NCBI RefSeq assembly: GCF_000577815.1
Contig: NZ_CBYM010000003.1
Span: 62,001 to 126,000 of the forward strand
From: Clostridium saudiense
GTDB taxonomy: Bacteria; Bacillota; Clostridia; Clostridiales; Clostridiaceae
Direction: 5' to 3'
Length of the DNA stretch: 64,000 nucleotides
The number at the start of each line of letters is the position of its first letter. Positions within the stretch are counted from its first letter, which is position 1. Of the stretch, positions 37,063 to 45,321 are shown in pieces. Both the position numbers and the translations under genes were made by a program. The notes below the pieces were generated by a model that was not told the DNA's origin, ran no database searches, and worked only from the letters and a program-made list of their open reading frames with translations.

Positions 37063-38922
37063 TTATATCATTTCTTTTATAATTTCAAATTTTTCTGGTT
37101 TGCTAAAATAATATCCTTGTGCAATATCACACTTCATTTTATCTAAGTATCCCAATTGTTCCTTAGTTTCTACACCTTCAGCAACTACTTTTAAATCTAA
37201 GCTGTGTGAAAGCTTTATTATACTTTCTGCTATATACTCACTTTTTTCGTCAACACCAATACCGTCTACAAAGCTTTTATCAATTTTCAATACATCTATT
37301 GGTAATCTTTTTAAATAACTTAATGATGAATATCCAGTTCCAAAATCATCAAGAGCAATGGATACACCTAATTTCTTTAAATTTAATAAAAGTTCTATAT
37401 TTCTTGATACTGATTGCATAATAACCCCTTCAGTAATTTCGAACTCTATATATTCGGGAGGTATGTTATATTTATTAAGTAAAGCTGAAACAAAGTCTAT
37501 AAATCCCTCTTCTCTCAATTGAATATCAGATATATTAATAGCTATATGAAATTTATTATCACTTGACTCATATAATTCTCTACATTTTTTAAAGCTTTCT
37601 TCAATAATATATTTTCCTAGCTCAACAATAAATCCCGTATTCTCAGCAATTGGAATAAATTCAGCAGGAGACACAAACCCTAACTCTTGGCTTACCCATC
37701 TTACTAATGCTTCAAATCCATTTACTTTTTCACCTTTAATAGATATTTTAGGTTGAAAAACCATAAATATTTCTTTCTTTTCTATGGAAGTTCTCAATGC
37801 TTTTTCAATATCGTATTGTCTCCTTAATAAAGTTAAAATATCAACATCAAAAAATCTAAATCTATTTTTTCCTTCTTCTTTAGCTTTATGCATTGCCATA
37901 TCTGCTGTTTTTAATAGTATATCTAAATTATCTGCATCTCTTGGATACATACTAACCCCTAAACTTATAGAGCAATATATACTTTTATTATTAACTTCAA
38001 TTGGCTTTCTTACACTAACCAACAATTTATTTAATAACTCTCTAATTTCATTTTCATCATGTACTCTAGAAAAAGCAATTACAAATTCATCTCCTCCAAA
38101 TCTAGCAAATGTATGTCTTCCATCTAATTCTTTATTTACCCTTTCAGAAAGCTTTAAAAGTATCTCATCACCAACTTCATGACCATAAGTATCATTAATA
38201 CTTTTAAAGTTATCTATATCATAAAAAATTAATCCTAACTTTGTACCACAACTAAGATTATCGTTTATTAACTCTTTAAATATTTCTGTAAACATCTTTC
38301 TGTTAGGAATTCCTGTTATATCATCATAATAATTCATAAAATGAATCTTTTGTTCAGCCTTTTTTTCATTGCTAACATCCGTTATTACTCCAGATAAACT
38401 ATAAACCTTATCTTTTATAGTACCCTTTCCTGTATAATCAATATGAATTAACTGTCCATCTTTTGCCTTTATCCTATACTTAATATTTGATTCTAAGCAC
38501 ATTCTATTTAAACATATATTATTAAAATAATTTCTTACTCTATCACATTCCGAATCATCTACATATCTATACCACTCTTCTAATGTAATATTTTCTTTCT
38601 TTATTCCAAGTTCATTCTTTATCTTTCCTGAAATAAACAAACTATTTTTATCATCATCCCACTTCCAAATAGCTCCATTCATTGCTTCAATAGATAAAGC
38701 ATAACCTTCTCTACACTTAATACACTCAGTATTTTTTACTTTTATTCTTATTAAACACTCTTCAATAATAAGTATTAAAACAGCCATTACCATTATCATT
38801 ATAACTTCTATTGAATTTATCAAATTATACTGTACTAAAAGAAATATAGTTATTCCCATAAATAATATAAAAAATTTATTATATTTATATACTTTTTTAT
38901 TACTTTTAATATTTAGGTTCAT
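37063..38922 (-). CDS. membrane-bound PAS-GGDEF-EAL protein (c-di-GMP turnover)
   Basis: 619 residues. Two N-terminal helices (about 13-55), a PAS domain (about 75-190), GGDEF (about 195-355) with intact FARFGGDEF, and EAL (about 365-615) with EALVRW, ITEGVIM, DDFGTGYSS, KIDKSFV and VAEGVET. Both active sites look whole, so it could make or destroy c-di-GMP. No RxxD inhibitory site stands before GGDEF. The start is the ATG after TTGGAGGT; the frame opens four codons earlier inside that RBS. Confidence 0.92.
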   Translation of the reverse strand: MNLNIKSNKKVYKYNKFFILFMGITIFLLVQYNLINSIEVIMIMVMAVLILIIEECLIRIKVKNTECIKCREGYALSIEAMNGAIWKWDDDKNSLFISGKIKNELGIKKENITLEEWYRYVDDSECDRVRNYFNNICLNRMCLESNIKYRIKAKDGQLIHIDYTGKGTIKDKVYSLSGVITDVSNEKKAEQKIHFMNYYDDITGIPNRKMFTEIFKELINDNLSCGTKLGLIFYDIDNFKSINDTYGHEVGDEILLKLSERVNKELDGRHTFARFGGDEFVIAFSRVHDENEIRELLNKLLVSVRKPIEVNNKSIYCSISLGVSMYPRDADNLDILLKTADMAMHKAKEEGKNRFRFFDVDILTLLRRQYDIEKALRTSIEKKEIFMVFQPKISIKGEKVNGFEALVRWVSQELGFVSPAEFIPIAENTGFIVELGKYIIEESFKKCRELYESSDNKFHIAINISDIQLREEGFIDFVSALLNKYNIPPEYIEFEITEGVIMQSVSRNIELLLNLKKLGVSIALDDFGTGYSSLSYLKRLPIDVLKIDKSFVDGIGVDEKSEYIAESIIKLSHSLDLKVVAEGVETKEQLGYLDKMKCDIAQGYYFSKPEKFEIIKEMI

Positions 38923-39034
38923 AATGACCTCCAAAATATATATTTATAAACTAATTTTATCATATACTTACAAAAATATATATATTTCTACTAAATTTAT
39001 TAATATATTGTATATTTTTCTTATTAAAATAAAT

Positions 39035-39068
39035 TAGCACTAAATAATATTTCTATTACTTAGTGCTA
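39035..39068 (-). terminator. terminator of the uracil permease gene
   Basis: TAGCACTAA pairs with TTAGTGCTA, and a T-rich stretch follows on the minus strand. Confidence 0.65.
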
Positions 39069-39080
39069 TAATTAATATTT

Positions 39081-40367
39081 TTAATTGTTTTCTTTTTTTA
39101 ATTTTGTAAATATTACATTAAGTAAAACACCTATAATTGCTGCAAAACTTAATCCTGATATACTTACTGTTTCAGTTATTTGTATTCCTATTGCTTTTTC
39201 TAAAAAATTTCCTGAAAGACCTATAATTAATATTGCTACCATTACAATGATATTACAAATATTAAATTCAACTTTTTCTCTTTTAATTGTTTTAACTCCA
39301 ACAATTGCTATCATTGAAAATAACATTAAACTTATTCCACCCATTACTGGCTGTGGTATTGTTCTTATTGCTGCACCAAACTTTGCAACAAAACTTAATA
39401 ATATTGCAAAAATAGCTGTTAATCTTAATATTGCTGGGTTATAATTTTTTGTTATTGCAAGTACTCCTGTATTTTCACCATATGTTGTATTTGCTGGCCC
39501 TCCTAAAAATCCTGCTGCTAAAGTCGCAAGCCCATCTCCTAGTAATGTTCTATTTAAGCCTGGATCTTCTATAAAGTTTTTACCTACAACTTCTCCATTT
39601 GTAGTAATATCACCTACATGTTCCATTACTACAGCTAAAACTACTGGTGCTATTATTGCAATCGCACCAATATCAAATTTAGGTAATGTAAAACTTGGTA
39701 CAGCCACTAAACTTGCACTTTGAATTTCTGCTGTAGATACTAATCCTAACATTAAACTAATTACATATCCTACTACTACAGCTATTAAAATAGATACTTG
39801 AGATAAGAATCCTTTACTAAACTTTTTAATTAATAATGCTATTCCTAATGTTATGCATGCTATTATTACACTTACTACAGCATCATTTCCTTCTGAAGCT
39901 ATAGACATTATTCCAGTCATATCTAGAGCTGTTGGAATTAAATTTAAACCAATTACTATTATCATTGGTCCTACTACTTGAGCTGGTAATACTTTTTTAA
40001 TATTCTTTAATCCTATCTTTTTTATTAAAAAAGATACTGCTACATAAATCAATCCAACTACAATAATACCACCTTGAGCATATCTTAAATCGCCATTATA
40101 TTTTTCTGAAACTGCTACTATTACTGGAATGAAAGCAAATGATGATCCTAAAAATACCGGAACCTTTCCCTTTGTACATAAATGGAATATTAATGTTCCA
40201 ATCCCAGCTGAAAATAATGCTACTGATGGATCTAATCCTGTTAATATAGGTACTAATACTGTTGCCCCAAACATTGCTATTAGATGCTGCATTGCAAGAA
40301 TAACCTTCATTACTCCATCCTTAACACTTCTCTTTTCTTTTAATAATTCACCTGTATATTGTGCCAT
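39081..40367 (-). CDS. uraA: uracil permease (NCS2 family)
   Basis: 428 residues with the 14-helix NCS2 layout. The QHLIAMFGATVLVP opening, the TM8 substrate region VVMEHVGDITTNG and the TM10 motif GGPANTTYGENTGV match uracil/xanthine permeases of the UraA type. The EHVGD glutamate and the GENTG glutamate bind the base. Regulation decides for uracil over xanthine: the leader carries PyrR-type binding loops. RBS GGGAGGG, six bases from ATG. Confidence 0.93.
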   Translation of the reverse strand: MAQYTGELLKEKRSVKDGVMKVILAMQHLIAMFGATVLVPILTGLDPSVALFSAGIGTLIFHLCTKGKVPVFLGSSFAFIPVIVAVSEKYNGDLRYAQGGIIVVGLIYVAVSFLIKKIGLKNIKKVLPAQVVGPMIIVIGLNLIPTALDMTGIMSIASEGNDAVVSVIIACITLGIALLIKKFSKGFLSQVSILIAVVVGYVISLMLGLVSTAEIQSASLVAVPSFTLPKFDIGAIAIIAPVVLAVVMEHVGDITTNGEVVGKNFIEDPGLNRTLLGDGLATLAAGFLGGPANTTYGENTGVLAITKNYNPAILRLTAIFAILLSFVAKFGAAIRTIPQPVMGGISLMLFSMIAIVGVKTIKREKVEFNICNIIVMVAILIIGLSGNFLEKAIGIQITETVSISGLSFAAIIGVLLNVIFTKLKKENN

Positions 40368-40373
40368 AAAACA

Positions 40374-40443
40374 CCCTCCCTATTTTCTTTTAAGGAGAAT
40401 TTTAAATTCCCCCTTTTCAGCCTCACTGGACTGTTATTAAAGG
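40374..40443 (-). promoter_or_regulatory. PyrR binding loop 2 with RBS-sequestering switch
   Basis: On the transcript, CCUUU pairs with AAAGG around a core AGUCCAGUGAGGCU (40412-40443), matching the PyrR consensus ARUCCNGNGAGGYU. Next, AAGGGGGAAUU (bulged G) can pair with AAUUCUCCUU (40392-40415). Alternatively UUCUCCU (40393-40399) can pair with the RBS GGGAGGG (40374-40380). The first of these helices overlaps the binding loop, so PyrR bound there would favour the hidden-RBS form. Confidence 0.65.
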
Positions 40444-40444
40444 C

Positions 40445-40476
40445 AAAAAAAATGCTTCTTACATTCAGTAAGAAGC
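40445..40476 (-). terminator. attenuator terminator inside the uraA leader
   Basis: GCUUCUUAC and GUAAGAAGC form a perfect 9-bp stem over a five-base loop, followed by A and eight Us. It lies between the promoter and the gene, so it must be regulated. Its 5' arm can also pair with upstream CGGUAAG. Confidence 0.8.
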
Positions 40477-40520
40477 TATAGTAACCCTATTAAAATAATT
40501 AATACTACAAACTTTTGAAA

Positions 40521-40550
40521 CTTACCGAACTCTCTGATTCGACTTAAAGC
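40521..40550 (-). promoter_or_regulatory. PyrR-like binding loop 1 (antiterminator competitor)
   Basis: The transcript has a CGAAU/GUUCG stem capped by the hexaloop CAGAGA, above a CUU/AAG lower stem: the same shape as a PyrR loop, though one C-G pair short of consensus. CGGUAAG at its 3' side (40521-40527) can instead pair fully with CUUACUG (40466-40472) of the terminator, giving a classic antiterminator. Confidence 0.5.
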
Positions 40551-40560
40551 TTTTTTTGTT

Positions 40561-40589
40561 ATTATATACTCTTTTAAATAAAATATCAA
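40561..40589 (-). promoter_or_regulatory. uraA promoter
   Basis: Minus strand TTGATA, 17-base spacer, TATAAT. Transcription should begin near 40553, giving a leader of about 185 bases. Confidence 0.7.
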
Positions 40590-40677
40590 GAAATATATTT
40601 TTAAAAATTGTACATACTAAAAATGAGTTAAATCTAAAGGTACTTATTAATCTTATAGTGAAAAGAGTGATTTTTAT

Positions 40678-41397
40678 ATGATGAAAAAATTATCGAATTT
40701 AACTTTATTTATTCTTATAGCATTACTTCTCTTTCCCCAAATAACCACATATTGTGATGATGACAATAAAGAATTTAATAAGAAAAAGGTTGTTTATTTA
40801 ACATTTGATGATGCTCCTGGCGGAGAAGTAACTATAAAAACTTTAGACGTATTAAAGGAAGAAAATGTTCCAGCAACCTTCTTCATAATAGGTAATCAAA
40901 TAAAAGGTCAAGAAGATATAATACTTAGAATGAAAGAGGAAGGTCATAGTATTGGTCTACATAGCTTTACTCATGAAAGAAATAAACTTTATAGTAGTTG
41001 TGATGGTTTCATTTCTGAAATGAAACGAGTTCAAAATGCCCTTTATGATGTTACTGGCGAAAATTACTGCATTTTAAGATTCCCTTATGGAACAAATAAT
41101 AGTACCTATAGAATATCTAATGAAATGGTAAATGCAGTTCATTCTAATGGATTTAAAATATATGATTGGACTCAGGACACTTTAGACGGAGCAAATCCAA
41201 ACTCCTCTCCAGATACTATCTTAAATAGATCTATATCTACAAAAGACAGTGTTGTAGTCTTAATGCACAATGCTTATGCAAATAAAAATACCGCTATAGC
41301 AATTAAAGGTATAATTAAATATTATAAAAGCCAAGGTTATACCTTTGAAAAAATAACTGTGGATACTCCTGAAATTTATCATGTACTAAAAAAATAA
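40678..41397 (+). CDS. secreted polysaccharide deacetylase (NodB/CE4 family)
   Basis: 239 residues. A signal peptide of about 25 residues (LTLFILIALLLFPQITTYC) is followed by a NodB domain: YLTFDDAP (catalytic Asp and metal Asp), HSFTHE (metal His), FPYGTNN and the closing VVLMHN. CE4 enzymes of this type remove acetyl groups from cell-wall GlcNAc or MurNAc, giving lysozyme resistance or cortex processing. A Cys at residue 26 could be a lipobox, but the flanking residues are not typical. Divergent from uraA and alone in its unit. Confidence 0.9.
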   Translation: MMKKLSNLTLFILIALLLFPQITTYCDDDNKEFNKKKVVYLTFDDAPGGEVTIKTLDVLKEENVPATFFIIGNQIKGQEDIILRMKEEGHSIGLHSFTHERNKLYSSCDGFISEMKRVQNALYDVTGENYCILRFPYGTNNSTYRISNEMVNAVHSNGFKIYDWTQDTLDGANPNSSPDTILNRSISTKDSVVVLMHNAYANKNTAIAIKGIIKYYKSQGYTFEKITVDTPEIYHVLKK

Positions 41398-41402
41398 TAT
41401 AT

Positions 41403-41444
41403 AAAAAGCTCATGTTAATTATTATATTTTAACATGAGCTTTTT
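41403..41444. terminator. strong bidirectional terminator
   Basis: A perfect 16-bp stem, AAAAAGCTCATGTTAA with its complement, between the deacetylase gene and the convergent MATE gene. Confidence 0.88.
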
Positions 41445-41452
41445 AAATTATG

Positions 41453-42817
41453 TTAAGCTTCTATGCTTATTTGTTTTTTCAAGCCTCTTATTACTATTAA
41501 TGAAAATAGTAATACAAGTACTATTCCTTTTACTATACTTGTTCCACTAATACTCCACCATACTCCATTTATCCCTAAAATCTCTGGTCTAAATAAAATT
41601 ATAGCCAAAGGTACTCTTAACCCAGTAAAAATAATACCTATTATTGATGGAATAACAGTTCTTCCTACTCCATAAAATGCTCCTGATGTTGTTATTTCCA
41701 AGCACATAAATAATTGTGAATACCCTAAAATCTTCAAATAATCAATTCCTTGTGCTATTGCTTCACTTTCATTTATAAATATTGAAAAAATACTTCTACC
41801 AAAGAACACCAATAATATTGTAGTAAATATTCCCAATAAACAAGAAATAAATAGTGTAACCTTATATCCTTTTAATACCCTATTCCATTTCTTAGCTCCA
41901 TAGTTTTGTCCAATAAATGCAGTTAATGAACTTGCAAATCCACCAGCAGTCATCCATGAAATAGATTCTATTTGTGATCCAACTTTTTGAACTGCTATTG
42001 AAACTGGTCCTGCACTAGCTACGATTCTGCCAAGCAACATTGAGAAAAATGTAAATAAACAATTTTGGATTGCTGTTGGCCCTCCAAACATACATATATT
42101 TTTTATATACTTTAAAGTAATAAATTTTTTATTACTAAAACTAAAATTATATCCATTTTTAATAAATGTATATATAAATATAAGAGTAACTAGAAGTTGT
42201 GATAGTACTGTTGCTAAAGCTGCACCTACTACCCCTAATGGTTTAATTCCAGCAAACCCAAATATTAAAACTGGATCTAAAATTATATTCATAACTAATC
42301 CTATAGTGTTTACTATAAATGGTGTTTTACTATTTCCCGAAGCAGTAAATATTCCTGTAAATTGTGGATTTAAAAAAGCACATATCATTCCTAATGCAAT
42401 AATAATTAAATATTCTAAAGACATCTTTATTATATTTGCGTCTCCTAAATTAAAAAAACCTATAAGTTCATTCCTAAATAAAATTAAAATAACTCCATAT
42501 ATAATTGACATTAAAACACATAATGTTATGCTACTATATACATATGAATTCCTCTCTTTTTCATTATTTTTACCAATGGCTTGTGACACACCAACTTCTG
42601 CACCAGTCTTACTTATTAAAACTAATGAATTTCCAAACCAAGCAAAAAAGCCAGCAGTTCCAACTGCTGCAACTGCTGCACTTCCTGCTTTACCAATCCA
42701 TATCATATCTACTAAACTATATGCCATTTGAATAAACGATGTCCCCAATATTGGTAAAGATAAAGCTATTAATGTTTTTATTATATTCCCTGAAACTAGA
42801 TCAACTTTTCTCTTCAT
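41453..42817 (-). CDS. MATE family efflux transporter
   Basis: 454 residues, twelve helices in two related halves. LSLPILGTSFIQMAYSLVDMIWIG at the N-terminus and the second-half FIGQNYGAKKWNRVLKGY are typical of DinF/NorM-like MATE pumps, which export drugs or metabolites against Na+ or H+. The first half has the matching GVSQAIGKNNEKE loop. RBS GAAGGAGAAAG. Substrate unknown; no regulator adjoins. Confidence 0.92.
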   Translation of the reverse strand: MKRKVDLVSGNIIKTLIALSLPILGTSFIQMAYSLVDMIWIGKAGSAAVAAVGTAGFFAWFGNSLVLISKTGAEVGVSQAIGKNNEKERNSYVYSSITLCVLMSIIYGVILILFRNELIGFFNLGDANIIKMSLEYLIIIALGMICAFLNPQFTGIFTASGNSKTPFIVNTIGLVMNIILDPVLIFGFAGIKPLGVVGAALATVLSQLLVTLIFIYTFIKNGYNFSFSNKKFITLKYIKNICMFGGPTAIQNCLFTFFSMLLGRIVASAGPVSIAVQKVGSQIESISWMTAGGFASSLTAFIGQNYGAKKWNRVLKGYKVTLFISCLLGIFTTILLVFFGRSIFSIFINESEAIAQGIDYLKILGYSQLFMCLEITTSGAFYGVGRTVIPSIIGIIFTGLRVPLAIILFRPEILGINGVWWSISGTSIVKGIVLVLLFSLIVIRGLKKQISIEA

Positions 42818-42905
42818 GTATCTTTCTCCTTCTATATTTTTTCACAATAAAATAGAAGCAATAAAAATTTTACCACTCCTATTTTTTTAACTAGTAATTA
42901 TCTAA

Positions 42906-44594
42906 TTATTTTTCTAATAAATTTACCACTTTTTCAAAAGATTCAGGTTTACTGTAAAAATAACCTTGAACAATATCACATAAAATTGATTTTAAATAAT
43001 CAACTTGCTCCTCAAGTTCTACGCCTTCAGCTACAACTTCTATGCCTAACTTATGAGATAACTGTATTATATTTTCTACAATCCACCTACTTTTATGATT
43101 TTCTATCATATCAATAACAAAACTTCTATCAATTTTTAATGCATCAATTGGAAGTTTAGTTAAATAATTTAATGATGAATACCCTGTTCCAAAATCATCT
43201 AATGCTATTGTGGAACCAAGTTTTTTAAGCTCATATAATGATCTTAATGTATCTTCATAGGATTTAATTAATATTCCTTCAGTTATTTCAAATTCAATAT
43301 ATCTACCATCAATCTTATAAATATCACATAAATATTTTACATAAGTTATTAACTTTTGATTTCGTAATTGTACATCAGATAAATTCACTGCAATTTTAAA
43401 ATTTGAATATCCTGACTTTAACAACAAATCAACTTTCTTAAAAACTTCCCTCAAAACAAAATTTCCTAAGTGTACTATCATTCCATTATTTTCGGCAACA
43501 GGAATAAATTCATTTGGAGGAACGTTACCAATCTCCTTATTATTCCATCTAATTAATGCTTCAAATCCATTTACTCTCTCATGAGCTAAAATTACCTTTG
43601 GTTGAAATACAACATACATTTCTTCATTTTCAATTGCACTCATCAGATTATTTTGTATTTTATATGCTCTATCCATTGCTTGTGCAATACTATCATTAAA
43701 AAATTGATACTGATTCTTTCCCTTTGTTTTTGCCTCATACATTGCTGCATCTGCATTTTTTATTAACTCATCAAATCTATATCCATCATCTGGATAAATT
43801 GCTATCCCTATGCTTGTTGTAACATGTACTTGTTTTCCTTCTATGTTATACGATTTATTAAAAACATCTATAATAGATTGTGCCTTAGTTTCTATCTCTG
43901 TTAATGTTGTAGCATTATGTAAAAATATTAAAAATTCATCGCCTTCAAGTCTACAAATATAATCATCACTAATAATTTTATTTTTAAGCTCTCTAGCAAC
44001 TGATTTTAAATATTTATCTCCATATGTAACTCCAAAAGTATCATTTATATATTTAAAATTATCTAATCCTAATATAATTAATGCACTTTTGTTATTAGAA
44101 TTTTTATTTATCCCTAAATAAAAATCTATTTTATCTTTTAAATAAATTCTTTTATGCAATCCTGTAACTTCATCTAAATAAGGTGTATTTTCTAATGGTG
44201 CTACTTCATCTTCATTCGAATCAATTACTTTACTAACGTATCCCTCATATCCTATAACTTCTTCTTCAACTATTACTTTATTTAAATGAATTTTAATCCA
44301 GTTATCCATTTCAAGACAAGGACTTTTTAGCTGTAACTTAAAATCTTTTTTAGCTAAATTACACTCATTAAATAAACAAAGAAATTTTTCAACATGATTT
44401 TCATGAATATAATCACAAAATTCATCTATTGAAATATTAAGATTGTTACATTTAATATCAAATATACTTTTTAAATTGCCGCGCAAACTAACTTTTTTAT
44501 TTTTTATATCTATAAAAATAATAGCCCCATACAGTCCCTCAAACTCTGAGCAGACATTTTCATTTGCGTTTTTCTTCCCCTTGCCTATATTCAT
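42906..44594 (-). CDS. soluble PAS-like/GGDEF/EAL protein with EGDEF variant
   Basis: 562 residues and no membrane helix. A divergent PAS-like head (about 1-130) precedes a GGDEF domain (about 140-300) whose active loop reads RLEGDEFLIF, with Glu for the first Gly. The EAL domain (about 310-560) is complete: FEALIRW, EITEGIL, DDFGTGYSS, KIDRSFV, VAEGVEL. It is most likely a c-di-GMP phosphodiesterase; cyclase activity is doubtful but not excluded. A paralogue of the membrane-bound protein 4 kb away: the two share much of their GGDEF-EAL wording. Confidence 0.9.
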   Translation of the reverse strand: MNIGKGKKNANENVCSEFEGLYGAIIFIDIKNKKVSLRGNLKSIFDIKCNNLNISIDEFCDYIHENHVEKFLCLFNECNLAKKDFKLQLKSPCLEMDNWIKIHLNKVIVEEEVIGYEGYVSKVIDSNEDEVAPLENTPYLDEVTGLHKRIYLKDKIDFYLGINKNSNNKSALIILGLDNFKYINDTFGVTYGDKYLKSVARELKNKIISDDYICRLEGDEFLIFLHNATTLTEIETKAQSIIDVFNKSYNIEGKQVHVTTSIGIAIYPDDGYRFDELIKNADAAMYEAKTKGKNQYQFFNDSIAQAMDRAYKIQNNLMSAIENEEMYVVFQPKVILAHERVNGFEALIRWNNKEIGNVPPNEFIPVAENNGMIVHLGNFVLREVFKKVDLLLKSGYSNFKIAVNLSDVQLRNQKLITYVKYLCDIYKIDGRYIEFEITEGILIKSYEDTLRSLYELKKLGSTIALDDFGTGYSSLNYLTKLPIDALKIDRSFVIDMIENHKSRWIVENIIQLSHKLGIEVVAEGVELEEQVDYLKSILCDIVQGYFYSKPESFEKVVNLLEK

Positions 44595-44633
44595 ATTACT
44601 ACCCCTATTTCGAATTTTGTAGTAAATATACTA

Positions 44634-44744
44634 CTATTCGTTACTTGTACTCTCTTTATTCTTCTTATCATTAATCAATGTAGTAACTAATGCTGTTGAT
44701 GCAGCGATAACTACTGCAATTTTCCCTATTTTTTTCAATTTCAT
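44634..44744 (-). CDS. small single-span membrane protein (36 aa)
   Basis: The frame MKLKKIGKIAVVIAASTALV continues TTLINDKKNKESTSNE: a basic start, one short hydrophobic helix and a charged tail. AGAGG lies eight bases before the ATG; an in-frame ATG two codons upstream is too close to the RBS. It sits between the DUF4250 gene and the EGDEF/EAL gene on the same strand, with about 40-55 bases on each side. Function unknown. Confidence 0.55.
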   Translation of the reverse strand: MKLKKIGKIAVVIAASTALVTTLINDKKNKESTSNE

Positions 44745-44799
44745 ATACATTACCTCTTTTTAATTATCTAACTATTTATTAATATCATTACTGAAAAAA

Positions 44800-44988
44800 C
44801 TATTTGAATTGATTTATATCTGTATGATATTTATATCCGATAGTTTCAAGTCTCTTTTCGATACATTCTTTTTCAATCCCAATATCTTCACAATACTGAT
44901 CTAAACTTGAATAATAATCTCTTAACTTCATATTAACCATACTTACTAGTATATTAGGATCCATTTTTATTAATGTTTCTTTATCCAT
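44800..44988 (-). CDS. DUF4250 family protein
   Basis: 62 residues starting MDKETLIKMDPNILVSMVNM and containing KLRDYYSSLDQYCEDIG, which is the recognisable core of DUF4250, a small family of unknown function in Firmicutes. TGGAGGT five bases upstream fixes the start; the open frame begins four codons earlier within the RBS. Confidence 0.85.
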   Translation of the reverse strand: MDKETLIKMDPNILVSMVNMKLRDYYSSLDQYCEDIGIEKECIEKRLETIGYKYHTDINQFK

Positions 44989-45062
44989 TTTTACCTCCAT
45001 AATCTATATATGTTATTTTAATTACACATTATCCAAATTTTCCCCATACTTATATTTTATAT

Positions 45063-45109
45063 AAAAATAAGCTAAAGTACATACCTTTTTAGTACTTTAG
45101 CTTATTTTT
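45063..45109 (-). terminator. strong terminator after the 36-aa gene
   Basis: An 18-bp perfect stem (arm AAAAATAAGCTAAAGTAC) with Ts on both sides, between the 36-aa gene and the DUF4250 gene. Confidence 0.85.
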
Positions 45110-45140
45110 TTATTTATATTTACTTTATATAAAATATATT

Positions 45141-45251
45141 TTATTTTCCATTTCCAACAGGATTTACTTCTGGTACTTTTGCTGCTCTTGGTTTTTGGGG
45201 CCCTTTAAAGTGATCATTTTCCCAAGTGGCCTCTTGACCTTTCTTAGCCAT
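45141..45251 (-). CDS. small basic hypothetical protein (36 aa)
   Basis: MAKKGQEATWENDHFKGPQ followed by a Pro/Ala/Lys-rich tail ending NPVGNGK. TGGAGGTG is an excellent RBS seven bases before the ATG, and a strong terminator follows, so expression is well supported. No motif recognised and no hydrophobic segment. It is not one of the SASP types I know by sight. Confidence 0.65.
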   Translation of the reverse strand: MAKKGQEATWENDHFKGPQKPRAAKVPEVNPVGNGK

Positions 45252-45263
45252 AACAACACCTCC

Positions 45264-45284
45264 ACTAAATATTATATATTTAGT
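45264..45284 (-). other. palindrome before the 36-aa gene
   Basis: ACTAAATAT and ATATTTAGT, perfect 9-base arms around TAT, directly before the RBS. It contains a TATAAT on the minus strand. Could be an operator over the -10 box or a leader hairpin. Confidence 0.4.
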
Positions 45285-45321
45285 ATTAGCAACCTATCCT
45301 GTTTTATTCCGCTTTATTGAT

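Noticed and set aside
40378-40550. T-box riboswitch in the uraA leader (CAGAGAG and UAGGGU resemble T-box elements)
   Set aside because: There is no UGGN-containing antiterminator or specifier loop, and the permease is for a base, not an amino acid. PyrR-type folding explains the parts better.
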